Source: an uncultured Anaerotignum sp. (GTDB lineage Bacteria > Bacillota > Clostridia > Lachnospirales > Anaerotignaceae). Taken from it: a stretch of 39,026 bases of DNA. Below the pieces are notes generated by a model. The model was not told where the DNA came from. It saw nothing but the letters and a program-made list of their open reading frames with translations, and searched no databases. Shown in pieces: positions 13,521 through 21,028 of this stretch; the first letter of the stretch is position 1; each line of letters begins with the position of its first letter. A program made the position numbers and the translations under genes. The DNA lies in assembly GCA_910578425.1 (NCBI GenBank), contig CAJTQX010000017.1:1-39026 (forward strand). Reading direction: 5' to 3'.

Positions 13521-16130
13521 TCAGACGAAGGAGAAGTTTTTGAATATTTGGGCCGCCTGCGCACGGGTTGCAAAGCCGGCTGGATCAAGGATTCCCCCAT
13601 CCTTGCCGCGGATGATTCCATTTTCTGCTGTCCAGCACAAAGCATCATACGCATAGCTGCTGATTTTATCAGTGTCATTAAAATACATATCCTTATTGGT
13701 GTTTGCTGCATTTCCGGCATATTTCCAAAGCATAACAGCCAACTGTTCGCGCGTGATGCTGTCGTCTGGTCCAAACAAACCATTGCCGTAACCGTCTGCA
13801 ATACCGCGTTCTGCTGCCCATGTAATCGCTGGGGCATACCATGCGTCAAGAGCTACGTCAGCGAATACACTGCCGTCCGTTACAACAGGTCTGCCATCGC
13901 GGTTATAGAGGATTTGAGCGAATTGGGCACGGGAAATTTGGCGATCTGGTTCAAACAAACTGTTTTCACTGCCGCACATTATTCCATTCTTCAGAACGAA
14001 ATCTACCGCTTCATGATACCATATTTCCGTATTTCCCAAGTCAAGGAAACCACGAGAAGGGCAGTTTATACCACCGTCACAGAGCTTTTGTATCGTATCC
14101 ATCATGGAAATAAAGTCAGCTTTTACCGTTACAGGCCGATCTGGCATAGTAAATACATATTTGTCATTTTCCTGAGCTGTCAGCTTCATTTCATTTCCCT
14201 GACTGTCAGTAACGGCAATGGTATCCAACACATAACCGCTATCAGGGGTGACGGTCAGAGTGACAGTGTCCCCTTTGGCGGCTTTTGCAGAGCCGGATGT
14301 CAATTTCCCATGCTCCGGTTCCTCTATGATAATGGAATGACTGGGCGTCCTCTTTCTGTTGCTTCGGCTGCCGGATGACGGTATATCAGAGTTGTCTGTG
14401 GTATCTGTCCAACCTATGGCGAACGGGGAGAGCCCTGTCACTGTCACCTGTATTCCGCTTTCGGTATTCCTCACATTATCAGGAGTAAATATTTCCGTAT
14501 TGCCAGGCTGCCTGCCAAAATCAGAGCAAGTAAACATATGAACTACGGTAAAGCGGCAGCCTTTGTTGGAGCCATCAGGATAAGGCAGGGTAATGGTCAG
14601 TCCATCAGGCGGGAAGTTGTCCGCTGTGGCAGGAAGCCATGTTGTGCCGTCATCCATACTGACCAGAAGCGTCACATCATAAACAGCGGTATTTGCTGAC
14701 GGAGTACCGACAGAAGTAATGACAGTCTTTAGCTGCTGTATAATCTTTTCCGGAGTATCCAGCGTGGGAATATTTTTCAGCCCTTCCGGCACTTCGGAGA
14801 TTCCCTCTTGAATCTCCAGCTTAATCAGACTTCCGATTTCGGAGGAATAACCGCAGACTGTACAGGCTCCATCGCTGTTGAAGGTATGTAAACCATAGCC
14901 TTCCTTCTGGTTGTCTTGAAGGGCAGTGCAGCCAGCGGCGTCGCACTCATGCCAGTGGTGGGTTTTGTTGGAAGTCCATGCTGCCTGCCAATCATGGATA
15001 TGGGCAGGGGGCTGAGGGGGCTGCTCTGCCGCTGCTTCGATTTCCACATATTTCCATTTTGCAAATGTGGGCGTTTCGCCTTCCCATTCTGCGGCTCCTT
15101 CCGCATTTGCTTCTTCATTGACGCGAATGGTACAGCTATCAGGGAGGGAAACGCTGTCTGCCTTGCCCAGGGCATATGCGTCCCTGCTAAGTGCGGAAAG
15201 CTTTTTCACGTTGGAAACAGAGAAGCTCTCCAACCCATAAAGCGCGAGGCTTGCTTCGCTTTGTGCAGTAATAACAGCATCTTGTCCGTTAATATTGACT
15301 GTTTGGGCGTAGAGTCCCAAATTACCGGATTTTATGTCCAGAGAGCCTCCGGTCATATAAAATGCCTGCTTTTTGGGATCTGTATTGTTTGTATCAGAAC
15401 GGTTTACCAGGATGCCATACGTTCCGCTTGTGATACTTACAGTCCCGCCGGAAATATTGACGCAGCCGGAAGGCGTATTAGGGATACCTGTTGTCCAAAT
15501 GCCGATATCCGCTTCAATTTCCAATTCTCCGCCGAGGATATGGACGTCTTCTGTTGCAACATATATGCCGCTTTCATTTGCTTGCGGCTGGTGGATTGTT
15601 ACAGTGCCGTTCTCTAATGTAAAATCGCCTAGAATCACGCAAAGTCCCGCGTTTTGGGTTGTAACTGTGCCGGATTTGATGGTAAGCTTTTCACCGGAGA
15701 ATCCAAATATGCTGCCGCTGTCGGCAATGAGCTCCAGGCTGCCGGAACCCTGAAGGATACTATGGGCATCGTTTTCTATGCTGTGGTTTTCATCGTCCTT
15801 AAAAACGACCATGCCGCTCCAGGCATTTGAGGTGGTTTCCAGTGTGTTGTCCCCTTCCAGAATGATTGTCACGGCAGAGTAAGCGGGGAGAATAATCAGA
15901 TTGGCGTTGTCGGCTTTAATATGGCAGTTTGTCAATGTCAGCGTACCGCTTTTTTCGCCGGTGACTTCCCAATTCCATCCTTCAGAAGCCCCCTCATCCG
16001 GGTTAAAATGTCCTTCCCGCAGATCCAGTGCTGACGTCCGTGTCGGCGTATCCGCCGCCAACACTGTTCCCGGCAGCAGGTAAAGGCACAGGCACAGGGC
16101 TGTGATGATGCTTAAAATTTTTTGTTTCAT
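13521..16130 (-). CDS. Secreted S-layer homology (SLH) domain protein
   Basis: An 869-residue protein with a signal peptide (MKQKILSIITALCLCLYLLP, cleavage likely after VLA near residue 25). Residues ~30-340 form a repetitive beta-rich region of short Gly/Thr/Ser motifs (LTIKSGTVTTQNAG, NISGGTVSITSGTYG) like carbohydrate-binding or beta-helix adhesin domains. A His/Cys-rich segment follows (about 380-430: HIHDWQAAWTSNKTHHWHEC, ACTVCGY), possibly metal binding. About 610-675 matches a bacterial beta-repeat (EHGKLTSGSAKAAKGDTVTL...FTMPDRPVTVKADF). The last ~190 residues contain three SLH repeats (FLDLGNTEIWYHEAVDFVLK, FADVALDAWYAPAITWAAER, YFNDTDKISSYAYDALCWTA), which anchor proteins to pyruvylated cell-wall polymers. 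AGGAGG lies 6 bases before the ATG. Role: surface protein; ligand unknown. It is divergent from the LytTR system. Confidence 0.88.
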   Translation of the reverse strand: MKQKILSIITALCLCLYLLPGTVLAADTPTRTSALDLREGHFNPDEGASEGWNWEVTGEKSGTLTLTNCHIKADNANLIILPAYSAVTIILEGDNTLETTSNAWSGMVVFKDDENHSIENDAHSILQGSGSLELIADSGSIFGFSGEKLTIKSGTVTTQNAGLCVILGDFTLENGTVTIHQPQANESGIYVATEDVHILGGELEIEADIGIWTTGIPNTPSGCVNISGGTVSITSGTYGILVNRSDTNNTDPKKQAFYMTGGSLDIKSGNLGLYAQTVNINGQDAVITAQSEASLALYGLESFSVSNVKKLSALSRDAYALGKADSVSLPDSCTIRVNEEANAEGAAEWEGETPTFAKWKYVEIEAAAEQPPQPPAHIHDWQAAWTSNKTHHWHECDAAGCTALQDNQKEGYGLHTFNSDGACTVCGYSSEIGSLIKLEIQEGISEVPEGLKNIPTLDTPEKIIQQLKTVITSVGTPSANTAVYDVTLLVSMDDGTTWLPATADNFPPDGLTITLPYPDGSNKGCRFTVVHMFTCSDFGRQPGNTEIFTPDNVRNTESGIQVTVTGLSPFAIGWTDTTDNSDIPSSGSRSNRKRTPSHSIIIEEPEHGKLTSGSAKAAKGDTVTLTVTPDSGYVLDTIAVTDSQGNEMKLTAQENDKYVFTMPDRPVTVKADFISMMDTIQKLCDGGINCPSRGFLDLGNTEIWYHEAVDFVLKNGIMCGSENSLFEPDRQISRAQFAQILYNRDGRPVVTDGSVFADVALDAWYAPAITWAAERGIADGYGNGLFGPDDSITREQLAVMLWKYAGNAANTNKDMYFNDTDKISSYAYDALCWTAENGIIRGKDGGILDPAGFATRAQAAQIFKNFSFV

Positions 16131-16162
16131 AAATATCCTCCTATCTTGTAGTCAGAATGGGC

Positions 16163-16205
16163 CAGTCCCCCGCGGGGGACTGAGAAAGGGGTATACCCCT
16201 TTCTC
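16163..16205. repeat. Two adjacent perfect palindromes
   Basis: CAGTCCCCCGCGGGGGACTG (16163-16182) directly followed by GAGAAAGGGG-TATA-CCCCTTTCTC (16182-16205). They lie in the leader of the SLH gene, where RNA hairpins could affect its expression. They resemble the other GC-rich hairpin groups in the window. Confidence 0.65.
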
Positions 16206-16327
16206 GCAATCCTTTCTCTGCATGAAAATGTGCAGAAATCATTCTTGTTTTCATTGTAGCATGGCATTCACCGCATTATTATTACGGAAAATGTCCCTTG
16301 CTTTCATTTTTGGTTCTAAATTCGTAC

Positions 16328-16357
16328 TTGACAAATTGATGTTTTTGTGAATTAAAT
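16328..16357 (+). promoter_or_regulatory. Possible promoter for the LytTR-kinase operon
   Basis: TTGACA (16328-16333), an 18-base spacer and TTAAAT (16352-16357). The -35 is perfect and the -10 weak. Transcripts would then include the whole MITE-like repeat before the start codon. Confidence 0.4.
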
Positions 16358-16370
16358 TTATACTGAACTG

Positions 16371-16456
16371 GGCAGTGTCGTCACAAGTGTCTGCACACGC
16401 CTTTCCGGCAAAATTATGCTTGAAAATACATGTATATGACTCATGACGACACTACC
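16371..16456 (-). repeat. MITE-like repeat, copy B (inverted)
   Basis: Reverse orientation of the repeat at 5667-5751: the plus strand begins GGCAGTGTCGTCACAAGTGT and ends TCATGACGACACTACC. It is 86 bp with the same terminal inverted repeats. It ends 6 bases before the ribosome binding site of the response regulator. Confidence 0.8.
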
Positions 16457-16472
16457 TGGAGAAGGGGGTGTT

Positions 16473-17216
16473 ATGCGTATGGAACAGCTTAATATAGCCA
16501 TTTGCGAAGACGAACATGCCGATGTTCGCTATCTGTGCGGACTGATTACGGCCAATGGAATTCCTGCTGCAATCAGCATATATGAAAAGGGGGAGGATTT
16601 CCTTGCGGCCTGCCGGCTGAATAGATTCGATTTGGTTTTTATGGACATCTATCTGGATGGTTTAGACGGCGTAGAAGCAGTGCGGCAGATTCGGGAAATG
16701 GATAAGAGTGTGCCGATCGCTTTTATTACCAGCAGCAAGGACTTTGCTCTGGACGGATACCGCCTGAATGTAGCAAAATATATTGAAAAACCCGCTTCCC
16801 AGACTGATGCAGATGAGATGATTTCCCTTGCCCTGAGCAAAAAAACAGCCAGAGAGAAGGAGGTTTTTGTTTGGGGGCGGAGAGAGCCTATAGAAATTCC
16901 TGTTTCCCAACTGCGATATGTGGAACAGCAGGGACATTCGCTGTTATTCTATTTGTCTGGCGGCAATGTTTGGAAGCGAAAGGGAAAGATGGACGATCTG
17001 GAACCACTTCTGGCTACATACCCATTTTTCCGTTGCCATAAGAGTTATCTTGTGAATCTGGCCTTTATCCAGGGGATTGACAGAGAGCATATGGTGTTTC
17101 AAATGCGGGAGGGCGGTAATGCCTACATCCGCAGGGAAACGTTCTACCGCGCCAGAGGCGCGTGGGAAAACTGGCTGTTCTCAGCAGCACGAAGAAAGGG
17201 TGACGCAAATGAATAA
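16473..17216 (+). CDS. LytTR-type response regulator
   Basis: A 247-residue protein. The receiver domain (about 5-120) has acidic residues CEDE near the N-terminus, the phospho-acceptor Asp58 in FMDIYLDG, and the later FITSSKD and KYIEKP motifs. The LytTR DNA-binding domain (about 140-240) includes IPVSQLRYVEQQGHSLLFY, FFRCHKSYLVNLAFIQGI and IRRETFYRAR. Such proteins bind direct repeats and control surface, competence, bacteriocin or virulence genes. AAGGGGG lies 4 bases before ATG 16473 and 10 before the alternative ATG 16479; either is possible. The reading frame extends upstream into the MITE, but that part is not conserved in type. It overlaps the kinase gene by 8 bases. The divergent SLH gene is a possible target. 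Confidence 0.88.
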   Translation: MRMEQLNIAICEDEHADVRYLCGLITANGIPAAISIYEKGEDFLAACRLNRFDLVFMDIYLDGLDGVEAVRQIREMDKSVPIAFITSSKDFALDGYRLNVAKYIEKPASQTDADEMISLALSKKTAREKEVFVWGRREPIEIPVSQLRYVEQQGHSLLFYLSGGNVWKRKGKMDDLEPLLATYPFFRCHKSYLVNLAFIQGIDREHMVFQMREGGNAYIRRETFYRARGAWENWLFSAARRKGDANE

Positions 17217-18987
17217 AGGATTCAGAGGGATTCTTCCTCTGATATTCATCGCAGTGCTGACGTCATTGCTGTTTGCGGCGGTGCTGGCGTTTCAGCCAGA
17301 TAAGCAGGCTTCCGGTACAGATAGCATAACAGAATGGCAGATAGATGATGAAACGGTTGATCTGCCGTTGACGGTAAAACAGTTGCCGCCGCGTTCCTCT
17401 CTTACGCTGACAACAGAGATTCAGCCCAAAAAAGGGGATTACCTTTATCTGAAAACTGTCTATGCCCCTTTGCGGCTCTACGCCAATGAAACATTGATTT
17501 TCGAGTATGGCCAACAGGGAAGCTATCCTGGTTTTTTAATAGACCCGCCCACCAGGGTAGCATTGGTTCCCCTGCCAGATACGGCGGATTCTGTGACACT
17601 GCGTATGGAATATCTTTCCCCGGCGCAGAGAAATTCGATAGTTCTTCATCCGGTATTGCTGGGAAGCCGCGAAGCAATCCTGTGGGAACTGATTGGGCAA
17701 ATGGGATTCTCTTTGTTCTTTTCCTTTGTCCTGCTGGCGTTAGGGATTTTACTGTTTTTGACAGCCTTTGTCCTGACCAGATTTGAAACAGAGGGATCTG
17801 CGTTTTTCTGGCTGGGACTGTTCTGCGTATGCGTTGGTTGTTGGGTATCAGGCGAATGCAATCTTACGGGGCTGTTGATTGACGCGCCGGTGTTTCTCTA
17901 TCTTCTGGCTTTTCTCGGCCTGTTCACAATGGCTGTCCCCATACTGAAATTTGGATATAGAACATTGGGGCTGCAAAGAGAAAGCAGACGCCTGCTCAAT
18001 GGTTTGACTGCGGTTTTGGAAATCTGTATCAATGCTGCAATCATTTTGCAGTTAACCGGTTCTGTGGCATTTTCAAAATCAATGTACCTGTTCCATGTAG
18101 TCGTACCGTTGTCGCTTTGTGTGTTTGCCGCAGTATTGCTGCGGGAAAGTGCGCAGTATCAAAATCGTATGGCGCGAAAGTTTCTTATTCCAACGGCAGT
18201 ATTGGCTGTGTTTTCGCTGCTGGAAGTCTGCAATTATTATCTGCTCCATCTTCCTGTGCAGAAATCATTTTTCTTTCAGATTGGCGTATTCGTATTTGTT
18301 GTCATCATTGGCGTTATCGGCGGCTATTTTGTGAGGGACGCTTTTTTGCTTCGGGCGCAGAACGGAATCATGCAGCAGCAGATAAAAATACAGAGGGAAC
18401 AATATCAGCTTTTGTTGGAAACAGAAGAAAACCGAAAGAGGCTGCGCCATAGTGTCAAGCATCATCTGGCTGCAATACGAATCCTGCTGGTCAACCATGA
18501 ACAGGAAGCCGCGCTTGCAGATCTGAATGCAATGCTGGATAAACTTTCGGAAGACGTTACCGGCAGGCTGTGCAGCAATTCTCTGGTAAACGCGACAGCA
18601 ATGCATTATCAGGCAATGGCGCGGCAGGCTGGAGCAACGGCTGATATTCGCCTTGATATTCCGGAGGATACCGGAAGTATTCCGGACAGTGAACTGTGCG
18701 TTATAATTGGGGATATGCTGGAAAATGCCGTTGCCGCCTGTCGGGGAGCAGAGAATCCCTTCCTTAAAATGCGGAGCCGTTGCGCAGATGGGATTTTGAC
18801 AATTACGCTGGATAACAGCTACTCCTTTATTCGTCAAAATGCGGATGGGAGTTTTCAATCTACCCGCGATGGCGGCGGGCTGGGTCTGAAAGTCATTACC
18901 GCTCTGGCAGAAAAACATGGCGGAGGCAGCCGTTTTGAGGCAAAGGACGGAGTGTTTTATTCTTCGGTTTATATGCAGATGGCGTAG
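17209..18987 (+). CDS. GHKL sensor histidine kinase
   Basis: A 592-residue membrane kinase. One helix (8-28), an outside beta-rich domain (about 29-160), then about seven membrane helices (about 162-380) give a 7TMR-DISM-like sensor. A cytosolic coiled coil (about 385-412) leads to the dimerization segment RLRHSVKHHLAAIRILL (411-427), with His414 as the best phospho-acceptor. The GHKL ATPase domain has the N box GDMLENAVAAC (501-511) and G box GGGLGL (555-560). I chose ATG 17209 because AAAGGG is 8 bases upstream and the first hydrophobic helix follows at once. The overlap with the LytTR gene makes this a cognate pair. The signal is unknown. Confidence 0.88.
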   Translation: MNKGFRGILPLIFIAVLTSLLFAAVLAFQPDKQASGTDSITEWQIDDETVDLPLTVKQLPPRSSLTLTTEIQPKKGDYLYLKTVYAPLRLYANETLIFEYGQQGSYPGFLIDPPTRVALVPLPDTADSVTLRMEYLSPAQRNSIVLHPVLLGSREAILWELIGQMGFSLFFSFVLLALGILLFLTAFVLTRFETEGSAFFWLGLFCVCVGCWVSGECNLTGLLIDAPVFLYLLAFLGLFTMAVPILKFGYRTLGLQRESRRLLNGLTAVLEICINAAIILQLTGSVAFSKSMYLFHVVVPLSLCVFAAVLLRESAQYQNRMARKFLIPTAVLAVFSLLEVCNYYLLHLPVQKSFFFQIGVFVFVVIIGVIGGYFVRDAFLLRAQNGIMQQQIKIQREQYQLLLETEENRKRLRHSVKHHLAAIRILLVNHEQEAALADLNAMLDKLSEDVTGRLCSNSLVNATAMHYQAMARQAGATADIRLDIPEDTGSIPDSELCVIIGDMLENAVAACRGAENPFLKMRSRCADGILTITLDNSYSFIRQNADGSFQSTRDGGGLGLKVITALAEKHGGGSRFEAKDGVFYSSVYMQMA

Positions 18988-19054
18988 AAGTGGCTTTGAT
19001 AAAGTCGCCGAGTTGAAAGAGTATCTGTTTTTGAGGAGCTTTTGCGGTTTCTGG

Positions 19055-19072
19055 CATACTTTGAAAAGTATG
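19055..19072 (+). terminator. Weak hairpin after the kinase gene
   Basis: CATACTTT-GA-AAAGTATG with a perfect 8-bp stem, followed by GGCTTTTAA (short T-run). It may end the LytTR-kinase transcript. The two bases in the loop are few, so the hairpin would open slightly. Confidence 0.35.
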
Positions 19073-19132
19073 GCTTTTAACAGCAAATAAAGCAGGGCTG
19101 AGGCAGAAATCCAATTCCACTTTAATTATCAG

Positions 19133-19215
19133 GTAGTGTCGTCATGAGTCATGTACACGTATTTTCGAGCATAATTTTGCCGGAAAGGCGTGTGCAGGCC
19201 TGTGACGACACTGCC
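19133..19215 (+). repeat. MITE-like repeat, copy C
   Basis: An 83-bp copy beginning GTAGTGTCGTCATGAGTCAT and ending CTGTGACGACACTGCC, with a 2-base deletion near the right end compared with copy A. The bases beyond (GTTCA) agree partly in copies B and C. The ~150 bases from here to the glycosyltransferase stop (19216-19362) encode no gene I recognise. Confidence 0.8.
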
Positions 19216-19362
19216 CGGTTCATCCTTCAGGCGCAGTTGCATCAGCATACGTTTCAGCACCTCAAGGTACAATCCTCTTGTATCACAGCCAATTTTCAGA
19301 TTCAACCTGTGATTCGTCAAATTGCAGGAGTTTCTGACAAACAACACGAAACGGAAAAGGGT

Positions 19363-20661
19363 CTATTTTTTTGACACGGTAAAAAGATTGTTAGCTGCTT
19401 TATGCGACCGACGTGCCACCATGCGGGGAATCCGCGTAATGCCCTTTGCCGCTTTCGCGCCGATTACCAGCGGGATTACGGGCGCGGAAATGCGCTTCGG
19501 ACGCTCGCCGCTGTCCAGTATATTCTGGTAAAGCTGTTCTACGCTGTCAGCAAATGCCTTTACAGAAAGGCGTTCCATTGCCTGTATGGACGCTTCGGAA
19601 AGCTGTGCGGAAAGCGTTTTGTCTGTCAGCACGCGGTAAAGCAGTTCAGGCAGGTCCGCGCTGTCCTCAAACAGCAGACCGGTTTTGCCATCTGTAATGA
19701 TGTTTTCGATACATTCGTCCTTTTTGGCTACGACCGGCACACCGCCCGCCATTGCTTCCGCAAAGGTCAGCCCCTGCGTTTCCGAAACGGACGCGCTGCA
19801 AAATACGTTGCCCAGCTGGTAGTATTTCCCGATTTCTGTCCATGGTTTTCCGCCGGTAAATATGACATGTTCCCCGACGCCGATGGATTCGGCGAATTTC
19901 CCAAGGTTTTCGATTTCATTGCCTTCCCCGACAATCACCATTTTTGTTTTTGGCAGCTTTTCCAAAAGTTTCGGCAGCGCACCGATGACTACGTCTATGC
20001 TTTTTTCTTTGGCAATGCGGCCGATGGAAATGATAACAGGCGTTGTTTCCTCCAGGCCGAGGGAATGGCGCAGCTTCAGAATTTCCGCAGGGTCATACTG
20101 CGCTTTCTGAAAACGTGAGGTGTCTATCCCTGTGGGGATGACGGAAATGGGCTTTGTCACGCCATAGCTTTTCAGAAGCTGCTCCGTTTTGTGCGTTGGA
20201 GCAATGACGTCCATCGCCGTATTGCAGAACATACGGCTGAAATCCCGCGCCATATCCGGAGTGACGACGTGTCCGCCGCCGATATAATGTACATAGTCCT
20301 CATACATGGTGTGATAGGTATGTACCATGGGAATCCCCTGTGTGGTGGAAATCAGCTTGCCGAGAAAGCCAAGGGGGAATTCCGTCTGCGTATGGATGAT
20401 ATCGAGGTTCATGCCGTGTATTTTTTTCAGTACATGCGGCGGACAGATGTAACCGGCACGGTAATTGCGCACGAAAAAGACCGGAACGCTGGGCAGGCGA
20501 AAAACGTTGGGTTCGTTTTCGTTTCCGCAGCGGGGGTCGGACGGCGTAAAGATATATACATGGTGTCCGCGCTCCTCTAATGCGGTGGAAAGCGTGCGAA
20601 TCGAGGTGGCGACACCGTTCAGTTGTGGAAAATATGTGTCGGAAAATATACCGATGTTCAT
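19363..20661 (-). CDS. Glycosyltransferase family 4, probable diacylglycerol glucosyltransferase
   Basis: A 432-residue GT-B enzyme. The N-terminal half starts MNIGIFSDTYFPQLNGVATS, the typical acceptor-side signature of lipid glycosyltransferases, and includes DIIHTQTEFPLGFLG and the HTYHTMYEDYVHY stretch. The C-terminal donor domain has ISIGRIAKEKSIDVV, KMVIVGEG and the GT4 E-x7-E motif in SETQGLTFAEAMAGGVPVV. A basic tail (about 385-432) may bind the membrane. Close family members add glucose from UDP-glucose to diacylglycerol, the first step towards glycolipids and lipoteichoic-acid anchors. The acceptor here is inferred from the family. AGGAGG sits 7 bases before the ATG, and a promoter lies at 20730-20758. 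Confidence 0.85.
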   Translation of the reverse strand: MNIGIFSDTYFPQLNGVATSIRTLSTALEERGHHVYIFTPSDPRCGNENEPNVFRLPSVPVFFVRNYRAGYICPPHVLKKIHGMNLDIIHTQTEFPLGFLGKLISTTQGIPMVHTYHTMYEDYVHYIGGGHVVTPDMARDFSRMFCNTAMDVIAPTHKTEQLLKSYGVTKPISVIPTGIDTSRFQKAQYDPAEILKLRHSLGLEETTPVIISIGRIAKEKSIDVVIGALPKLLEKLPKTKMVIVGEGNEIENLGKFAESIGVGEHVIFTGGKPWTEIGKYYQLGNVFCSASVSETQGLTFAEAMAGGVPVVAKKDECIENIITDGKTGLLFEDSADLPELLYRVLTDKTLSAQLSEASIQAMERLSVKAFADSVEQLYQNILDSGERPKRISAPVIPLVIGAKAAKGITRIPRMVARRSHKAANNLFTVSKK

Positions 20662-20729
20662 GTTATACCTCCTGATTTTTGTACAGATGTTGTTTTGACA
20701 CCTGTTTTCAAGCCTTTATACACTTCTGC

Positions 20730-20758
20730 ATTTTAATACACTTCGCTTTTTTTTACAA
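20730..20758 (-). promoter_or_regulatory. Promoter of the glycosyltransferase gene
   Basis: Read leftward: TTGTAA (20758-20753), 17 bases, TAAAAT (20735-20730). It lies about 70 bases before the start codon in an A-rich tract. Confidence 0.6.
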
Positions 20759-20915
20759 CAGAGAATTTGTTAGGATTTTGGAAAGATTTTATTAAGAAAG
20801 AGCTGCCGCCTCCTTGACCTGGACAGTATGTTTTTGGAAAAATGGGTTTTGCAGGCGCGTAGAGGGAAAGTGTGTTATAATGATTGAAAATTTGTATATC
20901 CGAAAAGTGGATTCC

Positions 20916-20997
20916 GCCCATGCGAATGCATGGGCAAAATAAAGTTTGGGTTCCCCTTTTTCAAAGGGGTAGCAGGGGTTCGGGGACGGCGTCCCCG
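20916..20997. repeat. Cluster of three GC-rich hairpins
   Basis: GCCCATGC-GAAT-GCATGGGC (20916-20935), CCCCTTT-TTC-AAAGGGG (20953-20969) and CGGGGAC-GGC-GTCCCCG (20981-20997). All lie in the helicase leader after a -10-like TATAAT at 20876-20881. The third shares flanking text with the hairpin at 13359. Confidence 0.65.
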
Positions 20998-21028
20998 AGG
21001 TATTGCCCCAATATTTAAGGAGAAATAT

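Noticed and set aside
13380..14378. 332-residue rightward reading frame
   Set aside because: Mostly antisense to the C-terminal SLH domains; no start signals.
19216..19362. Remnant gene fragment (text GLYLEVLKRMLMQLRLKDEP on the minus strand)
   Set aside because: About 40 codons, no recognisable family, no start signal; the frame runs into the MITE. Left unassigned.
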